Part shown: positions 1 through 5,441 of the stretch, piece after piece | How positions within the stretch are numbered: position 1 is the stretch's first letter | Layout of the letters: the number at the start of each line of letters is the position of its first letter | NCBI GenBank assembly: GCA_903930805.1 | Contig: CAIYZZ010000472.1 | Coordinates: 1-5,864, forward strand | From: an uncultured Rhodocyclaceae bacterium | GTDB lineage: Bacteria; Pseudomonadota; Gammaproteobacteria; Burkholderiales; Rhodocyclaceae | Direction of reading: 5' to 3' | DNA: 5,864 nucleotides | Program-made: the position numbers and the translations under genes | The notes under the pieces: generated by a model | What the model saw: the letters and a program-made list of their open reading frames with translations, nothing else | Database searches by the model: none | Told to the model about the DNA's origin: nothing

Positions 1-1
1 A

Positions 2-244
2 TGGCCCGAAACCGAGGTGGTCATCATCACCGGCTACCCGACCGTAGAGACGGCGAAAGAAGCGGTGCGGCTGGGCGCGTTCGACTATCTGGCCAAACCG
101 GTCGGCCCCGACGATGTGATCAACGTCGCGAACGGCGCCATGACGCAGAAGAAGTGGTCGATGCATCGCGACCGAAATGAATCGGAAAATGGAGTCGGAC
201 CACGCGCCGGCTCCGGATGGAAAAGCAGCAATTTCACAATTTGA
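2..244 (+). CDS. Response regulator receiver domain protein, 5'-truncated by window edge
   Basis: This is the last 80 codons of a gene that starts before the window; reading frame 2 is open from base 2 to the TGA at 242-244. The visible part is the C-terminal half of a CheY-like receiver. Strand beta4 ends in the conserved signalling Thr (ITGY, visible residues 9-12). The beta5 Lys-Pro pair follows (AKPV, residues 31-34), with the usual GAFDY lead-in seen in NtrC-type receivers. The phospho-acceptor Asp lies upstream of the window. After the receiver there are only about 45 polar residues and then the stop, so there is no AAA+ or helix-turn-helix output C-terminal to it; anything N-terminal is unseen. 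The next receiver gene starts 15 bases downstream, so the two are probably co-transcribed. Receiver assignment is firm; the full architecture is unknown. Confidence 0.85.
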   Translation, partial: WPETEVVIITGYPTVETAKEAVRLGAFDYLAKPVGPDDVINVANGAMTQKKWSMHRDRNESENGVGPRAGSGWKSSNFTI

Positions 245-259
245 ACCAAGGAGAATGAA

Positions 260-1051
260 ATGAGCGCATTACGCAAAGTTTTGGTAGTTGACGACGATCC
301 GGTTGTTGCCAGGAGCTTCGACCGGGTTCTTTCCGGCAAGGGCTACGCCGTGATCACGGCCTCCTCCGGACAGGAAGCGCTGACCAAGCTTGAGACCGAA
401 GATTACGATGTCGTGTTCACCGACATCAAAATGCCGGGAATGAGCGGACTGGAAATGGCGGAGCAAGTCAAGGCGAGCCGCCCCTGGTTGCCGGTAGTTA
501 TCGTCACCGGATACGGTTCCCCCGACAACGAGGCGCGGGCCGAAGCGGCAGGCGTATCAGGCTTCCTGCGCAAACCGGTTTCGCCCGAAATGCTCGAGGG
601 TAGCGCCCAGAAAGCGTTTTTCGAAAAAGACGCGACAGCCGAAAGCGCACGCGAACTTGCACCTACGGCACTGCCTGAGTCGGCCGCGGAAATCGCTGCA
701 CCGAACCGCGTCCTTCGCTTTCTCAAGAACGTCGGCCTGTTCCTCGCCGCGCCTTTTGTCGGGCTCGTCTACATTCTCACCTTCCCGATCGTCGGTCTGG
801 GCATGCTCGCCTGGACTGCGATTCAGGCGCAGCAGAAAAAAGCCCAGGAATCGGCAACAGAGCAGGCGAAGGCACCGGCCAAGCCCAGCATAGCGAAAAC
901 CGCCGCAATGGTAGTTGCCGCACCTTTGATCGGACTTGCGTTTGTCGTCGCCGGGCCGCTGCTTGGAATCGGATTGCTGCTCTGGTTCGGTTTCATGGCG
1001 TGGACCAAACTCGGCGCCAAGACACTGGCAGACAGCCAGGAATTGAAGTAA
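260..1051 (+). CDS. Response regulator: CheY-like receiver with duplicated C-terminal membrane segments
   Basis: A 263-aa protein starting at ATG 260, with AAGGAG at 248-253 and a 6-base spacer. Residues 5-120 are a complete receiver: acidic triad D11-D13, phospho-acceptor D55 in FTDIKMPG, T83 in VTGYG and K105 in RKPV. It should therefore be phosphorylatable by a histidine kinase. An Ala/Glu-rich linker (about 122-150) leads to two hydrophobic blocks at about 158-188 and 215-248, separated by a charged Lys/Gln/Glu/Ala-rich stretch. The blocks align without gaps at an offset of 57 residues and share AAP, GL, P, G, G and W positions, so they are an internal duplication. There is no DNA-binding or enzymatic output domain. 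The output is probably membrane-localised, either as transmembrane helices or as re-entrant hairpins because each block has a central Pro. A strong terminator follows, so this is likely the last gene of its operon. Confidence 0.9.
   Translation: MSALRKVLVVDDDPVVARSFDRVLSGKGYAVITASSGQEALTKLETEDYDVVFTDIKMPGMSGLEMAEQVKASRPWLPVVIVTGYGSPDNEARAEAAGVSGFLRKPVSPEMLEGSAQKAFFEKDATAESARELAPTALPESAAEIAAPNRVLRFLKNVGLFLAAPFVGLVYILTFPIVGLGMLAWTAIQAQQKKAQESATEQAKAPAKPSIAKTAAMVVAAPLIGLAFVVAGPLLGIGLLLWFGFMAWTKLGAKTLADSQELK
725..1000 (+). repeat. Internal protein-level duplication of a hydrophobic module
   Basis: Residues 156-190 (bases 725-829) and 213-247 (bases 896-1000) of the receiver protein at 260-1051 align gap-free with a 57-residue offset. 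Identical positions include K156/K213, A163/A220, A164/A221, P165/P222, G168/G225, L169/L226, P176/P233, G179/G236, G181/G238, L183/L240, W185/W242 and A190/A247. The conserved Pro, Gly and Trp suggest a shared fold rather than random hydrophobic similarity. The similarity is at the amino-acid level; I did not see long identical DNA runs. Confidence 0.75.
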
Positions 1052-1085
1052 TCCGAAATCTAGCGGCAATAGTTTGAAGCGATTT

Positions 1086-1117
1086 CAGGGGGGGCTCGTC
1101 GCCCCCCTGTGCTTTTT
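1086..1117 (+). terminator. Rho-independent terminator after receiver operon
   Basis: CAGGGGGG (1086-1093) pairs perfectly with CCCCCCTG (1102-1109) around an 8-base loop. It is followed after GTGC-type bases by five T (1113-1117). It lies 34 bases after the stop of the receiver gene at 1051, a standard position for an intrinsic terminator, and it separates that unit from the regulatory region downstream. Confidence 0.85.
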
Positions 1118-1182
1118 GAAAGCGCGCAGGAAGCAATGATCAAGGCATGCGCAAGCATGAACTGATTCTCAAGTGATATTGC

Positions 1183-1196
1183 TTGATCTTTGTCAA
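1183..1196 (+). promoter_or_regulatory. FNR/Anr/Dnr-type operator box
   Basis: TTGATCTTTGTCAA matches the FNR-family consensus TTGAT-N4-ATCAA at 9 of 10 defined positions (G instead of A at 1192). FNR-family regulators activate genes under oxygen limitation or, for Dnr, in response to nitric oxide. The dyad centre lies between 1189 and 1190, exactly 41.5 bases upstream of the start point implied by the -10-like hexamer at 1219-1224. That is class II activator geometry for the downstream redox operon. Which regulator binds cannot be told from the box. Confidence 0.75.
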
Positions 1197-1218
1197 ACCC
1201 GACCGGAATGCGCCTGCT

Positions 1219-1224
1219 TACCAT
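1219..1224 (+). promoter_or_regulatory. Putative -10 element of FNR-dependent promoter
   Basis: TACCAT matches TATAAT at 4 of 6 bases, including the most conserved first, second and last positions. If it occupies -12 to -7, transcription would begin near 1230-1231, placing the upstream FNR box at -41.5. There is no good -35 hexamer, as expected for an activator-dependent promoter. The resulting leader would be about 227 bases. The support is mainly the precise spacing to the box. Confidence 0.5.
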
Positions 1225-1267
1225 AGCCCATGATTGCCAATAGGGAGTGGACAGCGGGAATATGCAC

Positions 1268-1354
1268 TGAAACTTCTCCTAGAATAATCACTGCGAAAAA
1301 AGCGAAGTTTCACGTGGGCGGTCTGCCCGCGAACGGATCGACAACCCCCGTCCG
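1268..1354 (+). other. Structured 5' leader: stacked inverted repeats
   Basis: Three consecutive potential stems lie in the presumed leader of the redox operon. TGAAACTTC (1268-1276) is perfectly complementary to GAAGTTTCA (1304-1312) with a 27-base spacer. Directly abutting it, CGTGGGC (1313-1319) pairs with GCCCGCG (1325-1331), one G-T wobble, around a 5-base loop. A weaker stem pairs CGGAT (1334-1338) with GTCCG (1350-1354). No T-tract follows, so it is not a typical terminator. I do not recognise a known riboswitch class; it could be a regulatory leader, a protein-binding dyad or an mRNA stabiliser. Confidence 0.45.
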
Positions 1355-1446
1355 CCTTGGGCGTTGCCACGTCTAGCTTGAGTTCACGGGCAATACTAAT
1401 AATGACCGATTTCATCGAATATTTAATTAGAAGCCAAGTATTTTAC

Positions 1447-1451
1447 GGAGG
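1447..1451 (+). promoter_or_regulatory. Ribosome binding site deciding the start at 1458
   Basis: GGAGG lies 3 bases before a GTG (1455) and 6 bases before an in-frame ATG (1458). The 6-base spacing and the ATG codon favour 1458. The ATG at 1453 is out of frame. Confidence 0.7.
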
Positions 1452-1457
1452 CATGTG

Positions 1458-2621
1458 ATGGTTCTCTTAATCGTGGTTATAACAGTCATCGTTTTCATCC
1501 TGGTTGATTTTGCGCTCCGCATCTATTTTCAAAGAAGGCAGGAATTAAAGCTTCGAAAAGAACGGGAACAGGCTCTTGATATCGGATTGAAGCTGGACTT
1601 TTCCGAGGAAGCAAAAACTTTGAAAAGGGTGGAAGTAAAGGAACCCAAAGCAAGGATCTTGGCTGTTGACGACGAATCGATCATCCTGGATAGCTTCCGG
1701 AAGATTCTTGTCGTTGCGGGTTATAGCATCGATACCGTGGAAAAAGGGCGGGAAGCTCTCGGGCTTATTCTAAAGAACGACTACGATTTCGTTTTCACCG
1801 ACCTCAAGATGCCTGAAATGGACGGGCTGGAGGTGACCAAGGCGGTAAAGCACTTGCGCCCCGATATTGATGTAATCGTGATAACCGGCTACGCATCGAT
1901 CGATACCGCCGTTGAAACCATGAAGTTCGGTGCCATGGATTATGTACAAAAGCCATTTACCGAAGACGAGCTAATCGCCTTCTTCAACAAATCTCTTCTA
2001 AAACGCAGGGACAGAATTGAACGGCAGATGAAGCCGACGGTGCGCTTGATTACTCCTGCAATAAAAGAATCCGGCTCTCAGCGTGAGTTCAACGTACCCG
2101 CAGGTGTCTTTGTTTCGCAAAACCATACCTGGTTGAACGTGGAGTTGAACGGTACCGCCCGTGTCGGAATTGATGACTTTGTCCGGAAAACAATCGGCAA
2201 GATCGATGCGGTCGAGCTGCCAAAATTGAATGCGGAAATAAAGAAAGGTGAGTTGTTGTTCTCAATCAAGCGCGATTCGAACACATTCGACATCACCTCC
2301 CCGATAAGCGGGAAAGTATCCCTGATAAATACCGAACATATCGAACATCCGGAACTGATCGCATTAAGCTCCTTTGAACTCAGCTGGATGTGCTGCATCG
2401 AACCGTCGAATCTCTCCGAAGAATTGCATTCTCTGAAAATTGGCGTGGATTCGCTTAATTGGTACAAGGCGGAGATAGAAAAGTACAACGAAATTGTGAA
2501 GAAGGTCGAAAAGGAAAGGCTGCAAGCCGCGCCGTCGGGCAAAGCCGATGATCAGGCCAAGAAACAAGAGTACGACGAGAAGCTGCTGAAGGAGTTCGCC
2601 AGTGCCTTTCTCCTGAGGTAG
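1458..2621 (+). CDS. Membrane-anchored response regulator with C-terminal GcvH-like (lipoyl-fold) domain
   Basis: A 387-aa protein from ATG 1458 (a GTG at 1455 would add one residue). An N-terminal hydrophobic helix (about 2-24) is followed by a basic juxtamembrane stretch. A complete receiver occupies about 65-185: D71/D72, phospho-acceptor D115 in FTDLKMPE, T143 in ITGYA and K165 in QKPF. Residues about 212-315 resemble glycine cleavage H protein: HTWL (223-226), VGIDDF, VELP (252-255), KKGE (262-265), TSPISG (280-285), PEL (298-300) and W310. Aligned gap-free from G264 to P282, the position of the H-protein lipoyl Lys is S274, so canonical lipoylation is not possible there. A charged, probably coiled-coil tail (336-380) follows. 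There is no DNA-binding output. The gene visibly uses more AT-rich codons than the receiver genes upstream. It starts the redox operon, 58 bases before the cytochrome gene, suggesting phosphorylation-controlled interaction with that membrane complex (inference). Confidence 0.88.
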   Translation: MVLLIVVITVIVFILVDFALRIYFQRRQELKLRKEREQALDIGLKLDFSEEAKTLKRVEVKEPKARILAVDDESIILDSFRKILVVAGYSIDTVEKGREALGLILKNDYDFVFTDLKMPEMDGLEVTKAVKHLRPDIDVIVITGYASIDTAVETMKFGAMDYVQKPFTEDELIAFFNKSLLKRRDRIERQMKPTVRLITPAIKESGSQREFNVPAGVFVSQNHTWLNVELNGTARVGIDDFVRKTIGKIDAVELPKLNAEIKKGELLFSIKRDSNTFDITSPISGKVSLINTEHIEHPELIALSSFELSWMCCIEPSNLSEELHSLKIGVDSLNWYKAEIEKYNEIVKKVEKERLQAAPSGKADDQAKKQEYDEKLLKEFASAFLLR

Positions 2622-2679
2622 CTGCGCCACCTCCGGCGAAACAGACTGCTCCTTAATCGAATATCCAAGAGAGATGGTG

Positions 2680-3147
2680 ATGATCAAATATTTCCTTGCT
2701 GCCGTATCGGCGGTCCTTTTCGGTATCGCCAATCTACCTGCGACCGCCGCACCAGCGGCAACCGTGGACGTGCCGGCCGAAAGGATATTTCCCTCCTCGG
2801 CCGGCGAAGTGGTGTTTCACCACCAGATGCATATCAAGGATCTCGGTATCAAATGCGCAGATTGTCACCACGAGATCAATGCCAAGAAATTGACCACTCC
2901 GCATCCGGACTACTTCAAGTCCTCCTCGATCAAGTGCGAGGCTTGCCACAACGAATCGGCGAAGATCAAGCAGAAGGCCTACGTGTGCTCGGAATGCCAT
3001 CGCGCCAACCCGCGCAATATTGCGGATGAAACCCTCAGCGCGAAAGTGGTGGTTCACCAGCAGTGCTGGAAATGCCATCCGGTTGGAACCGGAAAAGAGG
3101 CCAGCGCGGTCTGTGAAAAATGCCATTCCGGAAAGAAAACGTTTTGA
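2680..3147 (+). CDS. Periplasmic five-haem c-type cytochrome, cytochrome c3-like
   Basis: A 155-aa preprotein from ATG 2680; an ATG at 2674 would add two residues but leaves too little space after the purine-rich AAGAGAG at 2667-2673. Residues 1-23 form a Sec signal peptide with a hydrophobic core and ATA-A cleavage site. The mature part carries five CXXCH haem-binding motifs at 59-63, 86-90, 103-107, 129-133 and 145-149. Additional His residues (47, 48, 51, 64, 75, 126) could serve as distal ligands. The VVFHHQMH lead-in before a first CXXCHH motif is typical of class III (c3) cytochromes, which usually bind four haems. It probably exchanges electrons in the periplasm with the Fe-S/NrfD subunits encoded just downstream. 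Its electron partner outside the complex is unknown. Confidence 0.9.
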   Translation: MIKYFLAAVSAVLFGIANLPATAAPAATVDVPAERIFPSSAGEVVFHHQMHIKDLGIKCADCHHEINAKKLTTPHPDYFKSSSIKCEACHNESAKIKQKAYVCSECHRANPRNIADETLSAKVVVHQQCWKCHPVGTGKEASAVCEKCHSGKKTF

Positions 3148-3169
3148 CCATGCCATTTTGACCAATGCA
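3142..3169 (+). repeat. Short 14-base tandem repeat across the cytochrome stop codon
   Basis: TTTTGACCATGCCA (3142-3155) is followed by a near copy beginning TTTTGACCAATGC (3156-3168), so TTTTGACCA recurs with a 14-base period. The stop TGA of the cytochrome gene is within the first copy. It looks like a local slippage duplication; the TTGACC units resemble -35 elements but no matching -10 was seen. Confidence 0.5.
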
Positions 3170-3205
3170 ATTGTGCCAATGATCGGTCTCTGAATAGGAC
3201 ACATC

Positions 3206-4078
3206 GTGGATAGAAGACAGTTTTTCGTAGCTACCGCTACCGTTGCCGCAGGAGGCATACCCAACAGCAATCTAAAAGCCGACAGCGCAACCGAGCCCAA
3301 GGAATTCGTCGGGGTGCTCGTCGATACGACCCGCTGCATCGGATGCCGGTCTTGCGAGGTGGCCTGTTCGGAAGCGAACAATAATTTCGTTCCGGACATC
3401 AAGACCGACAACGCGCTGGAAAAGGTACGGGACACGAGCGACAAGCAGTTGACCGTCGTAAACAAATACAAGACGGCAAAGGGCGACGTATTTGTCAAGA
3501 AGAACTGCCTGCACTGCTGGCAGCCGGCGTGTGCCGCTGCCTGTCTGGTGAACGCCATGCTCAAGACCAAAGAGGGACCGGTTACCTGGGACGGGGACAA
3601 GTGCATGGGATGCAGGTTTTGCATGATCTCCTGCCCCTTCGACATTCCGAAGTTCGAGTATTCCGGATGGAACCCGAGGATTCAAAAGTGCACCATGTGC
3701 TACGAAAGATTGCAGGAAGGGAAAAGGCCGGCGTGCGTAGATGCATGCCCGACGGATACGCTGATGTTCGGTAAGAAAAGGCAACTGATGGAAATTGCGC
3801 GGCACCGTGTGTACAGCTACCCGGACAAGTACGTGCACCACATCTACGGGGAGCACGAAGCCGGCGGGGCCGGCTGGCTGTACCTGTCCCCAGTGCCCTT
3901 TGACCAGATCGGGTTCAGGACCGATCTTGGCACCACCCCCTATCCGGAATACACAAGAGAATTCCTGATTTCCGTTCCCCTCATCGAATTCGGCGTCCCC
4001 GCCTTCCTGCTGGCACTGAACATGCTGACAGACCGCAAAGACGAAGTCAGCGAGAACCAGGGGTGGTCAGATGAATAA
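3206..4078 (+). CDS. Tat-exported ferredoxin-like subunit with four [4Fe-4S] clusters, HybA/HmcB/NrfC type
   Basis: A 290-aa protein from GTG 3206, chosen because TAGGA (3195-3199) lies 6 bases upstream and the start gives a twin-arginine signal (DRRQFF, residues 2-7, then an Ala-rich hydrophobic stretch). Sixteen Cys occur in four groups: 44/47/50/54, 101/104/109/113, 133/136/139/143 and 162/165/177/181. This is the pattern of periplasmic electron-transfer subunits binding four cubane clusters (HybA, HmcB, PhsB, NrfC families). A C-terminal hydrophobic segment (about 253-274) would anchor it in the membrane, as in HybA. It should relay electrons between the multihaem cytochrome and the NrfD-type membrane partner. 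Its 3' end overlaps the next gene by 8 bases, implying translational coupling. The four-cluster assignment is firm; the exact complex name is not. Confidence 0.93.
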   Translation: MDRRQFFVATATVAAGGIPNSNLKADSATEPKEFVGVLVDTTRCIGCRSCEVACSEANNNFVPDIKTDNALEKVRDTSDKQLTVVNKYKTAKGDVFVKKNCLHCWQPACAAACLVNAMLKTKEGPVTWDGDKCMGCRFCMISCPFDIPKFEYSGWNPRIQKCTMCYERLQEGKRPACVDACPTDTLMFGKKRQLMEIARHRVYSYPDKYVHHIYGEHEAGGAGWLYLSPVPFDQIGFRTDLGTTPYPEYTREFLISVPLIEFGVPAFLLALNMLTDRKDEVSENQGWSDE

Positions 4079-5267
4079 TGCAGCCGTATTCGCAGGTGAA
4101 TTCAAGAATTTCCTGAAGTTCTTTCTGGATGAATTGAAGCCCCGGGGGCCATGGCTCACGCCGTTCAACATCATCTCCATACCGACCATTATCGTCGGCC
4201 TCATCATCCTGTACTTCCGCTTTACGCTGGGACTCGGATCGGTCACCAATTTGTCGCAGCAGTACCCGTTCGGATTCTGGATCGGCTTCGACGTGATGAC
4301 CGGCGTCGCCCTTGCTGGCGGCTCCTACGTCGTCTGCTTCGTCGTGTACGTGGTCCGGATGGAAAAATATCACAGCATCGTCAAGGTGACCGTATTGAAC
4401 GGCCTGCTGGCATATATCTTCTATTCCGGAGCGCTGGTGCTCGATCTGGGCAGGCCGTGGCACATCATCAATCCGATCATCGGCAACTCGTTCGGATACA
4501 ACTCCGTCCTGTTTCTGGTGTCCTGGCACTTTCTGCTCTACATGACCGTCTTGTTCGTGGAATTTTCACCGACCATCGCCGAATGGGCGCATTGGCCGAA
4601 ATTGCAGAAATTTCTAAAAAGCTTGACGCTGGGCGCGGTGATCATAGGCATCACGCTCTCGATGCTGCATCAATCCGGCGTCGGCGCGATGTTCCTCATG
4701 GCCAAGCCCAAGATACATCCGCTCTGGTATTCGGAGTACATACCGCTGCTGTATTTCGTCTCCAGCATTTTTGCCGGAATGTCGATGATCATTTTCGAAG
4801 GATCGATCAGTTCCAAGGTCTTCAGCAACATGATCGGCCCGAAGACCCATCACGCTCACAACGACATCGTTCTGGGCATGGCCAAGGGCGCCGCCATCAC
4901 CATGTTTGTCTACTATTTCTTCCTCGCGTTCATCTTCATGCACGGGGAAAAGTGGGAACTGATCGGCACCCCCTATGGCTACTGGTACCTGGTCGAAGTC
5001 GTCGGCTTTGTGCTCGTACCCTGCTTCATGTACGCCTATGGCGTGAGAAACAAGAACTTCGGCGTCATCAAAGCCGCATCGATCATGGCCTTGCTGGGTG
5101 TCGTCCTGAACAGGCAAAACGTGTGTTTGATCGCCTATAACTGGAACGTGCCGGTTAAGTACTATCCGTCCTGGCAGGAAATCGTGGTGACCCTCATGGT
5201 GGTCTTTGTGGAAATTTGGGTTCTCCGCTGGATCATTACCCGGATGAACGTCCTCTCCAAGGAATAG
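4071..5267 (+). CDS. NrfD/HybB-family integral membrane quinone-interacting subunit
   Basis: A 398-aa, strongly hydrophobic protein from ATG 4071. About ten transmembrane helices can be placed near 33-53, 68-95, 106-127, 143-164, 184-205, 222-243, 269-290, 304-325, 331-347 and 370-391. The length and several blocks resemble E. coli HybB as I recall it: LGLGSV near 53-58, GFDVMTGVALAGG near 72-84, DLGRPWH near 125-131, MLHQSGVGA near 198-206 with KIHPLW following, IIFEGS near 240-245, and YPSWQE near 365-370. This family binds (mena)quinone and exchanges electrons with a HybA-type Fe-S partner, here the overlapping upstream gene. There is no hydrogenase subunit in view, so calling it a hydrogenase cytochrome b subunit would be misleading. 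The start is coupled to the preceding stop, with only a weak GGGGTGG-like ribosome binding site. Confidence 0.92.
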   Translation: MNNAAVFAGEFKNFLKFFLDELKPRGPWLTPFNIISIPTIIVGLIILYFRFTLGLGSVTNLSQQYPFGFWIGFDVMTGVALAGGSYVVCFVVYVVRMEKYHSIVKVTVLNGLLAYIFYSGALVLDLGRPWHIINPIIGNSFGYNSVLFLVSWHFLLYMTVLFVEFSPTIAEWAHWPKLQKFLKSLTLGAVIIGITLSMLHQSGVGAMFLMAKPKIHPLWYSEYIPLLYFVSSIFAGMSMIIFEGSISSKVFSNMIGPKTHHAHNDIVLGMAKGAAITMFVYYFFLAFIFMHGEKWELIGTPYGYWYLVEVVGFVLVPCFMYAYGVRNKNFGVIKAASIMALLGVVLNRQNVCLIAYNWNVPVKYYPSWQEIVVTLMVVFVEIWVLRWIITRMNVLSKE

Positions 5268-5281
5268 CAGAAGGAATCGAG

Positions 5282-5437
5282 ATGGAATTCTACAGCTACG
5301 TAAATATATTTGAAACCAAGGGTTTGGCGTACATCCTGTTACTGTCTTTTCTGGTTCTGGGGATACTCCTGATCAAGTACCTTTCGACTCCCGAAAAAAA
5401 GGATTCGCAACATTCCGACCGGAAGCCGGTGGCTTGA
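5282..5437 (+). CDS. Small single-helix membrane protein, HmcD-like accessory subunit
   Basis: A 51-aa protein from ATG 5282, with AAGGA (5271-5275) 6 bases upstream and only 14 bases after the NrfD-type gene. An amphipathic N-terminus (about 1-14) precedes one hydrophobic helix (about 15-34) and a charged, hydrophilic C-terminal tail. Small one-helix proteins of this layout accompany NrfD-type membrane subunits in Hmc-like complexes (HmcD). The match here is by size, topology, position and general look, not by a diagnostic motif. It is likely a structural or assembly subunit of the complex and the last gene of the operon. It could be missed by annotation because of its size. Confidence 0.75.
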   Translation: MEFYSYVNIFETKGLAYILLLSFLVLGILLIKYLSTPEKKDSQHSDRKPVA

Positions 5438-5441
5438 GACC

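Larger units (their letters stand above)
1052..1457. other. Intergenic regulatory region
   Basis: About 400 bases without a supported gene. In order it holds: the terminator (1086-1117); a small perfect hairpin CATGC-GCAA-GCATG (1146-1159); an FNR-type box (1183-1196); a -10-like hexamer (1219-1224); a leader with a 9-bp inverted repeat, a 7-bp GC hairpin and a weaker third stem (1268-1354); then an AT-rich stretch (about 1391-1444) leading to the ribosome binding site. Short open frames here show no convincing coding features. Confidence 0.7.

Noticed and set aside
557..1069. 170-codon minus-strand open frame
   Set aside because: It is antisense to the receiver protein at 260-1051, Cys/Arg-rich without organised motifs, and a typical shadow of Ala/Gly-rich coding sequence.
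1378..1403. Possible sigma-70 promoter close to the operon start (TTGAGT with TAATAAT)
   Set aside because: The spacer is only about 13 bases, too short for a normal promoter. The FNR-linked -10 upstream is better supported.
1218..1415. 65-codon minus-strand open frame in the intergenic region
   Set aside because: No ribosome binding site, composition bias or recognisable motif was seen. The region is better explained as promoter and leader.
2734..3645. 303-codon open frame on the minus strand
   Set aside because: It lies antisense to the cytochrome and Fe-S genes, whose haem and cluster motifs prove the + strand is coding. Its translation shows no recognisable domain.
4151..5140. 329-codon open frame on the plus strand in another frame
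   Set aside because: It is contained inside the NrfD/HybB gene, is rich in Arg and His as expected for an out-of-frame GC-rich reading, and has no family features. The 4071-5267 frame shows clear membrane-protein character.
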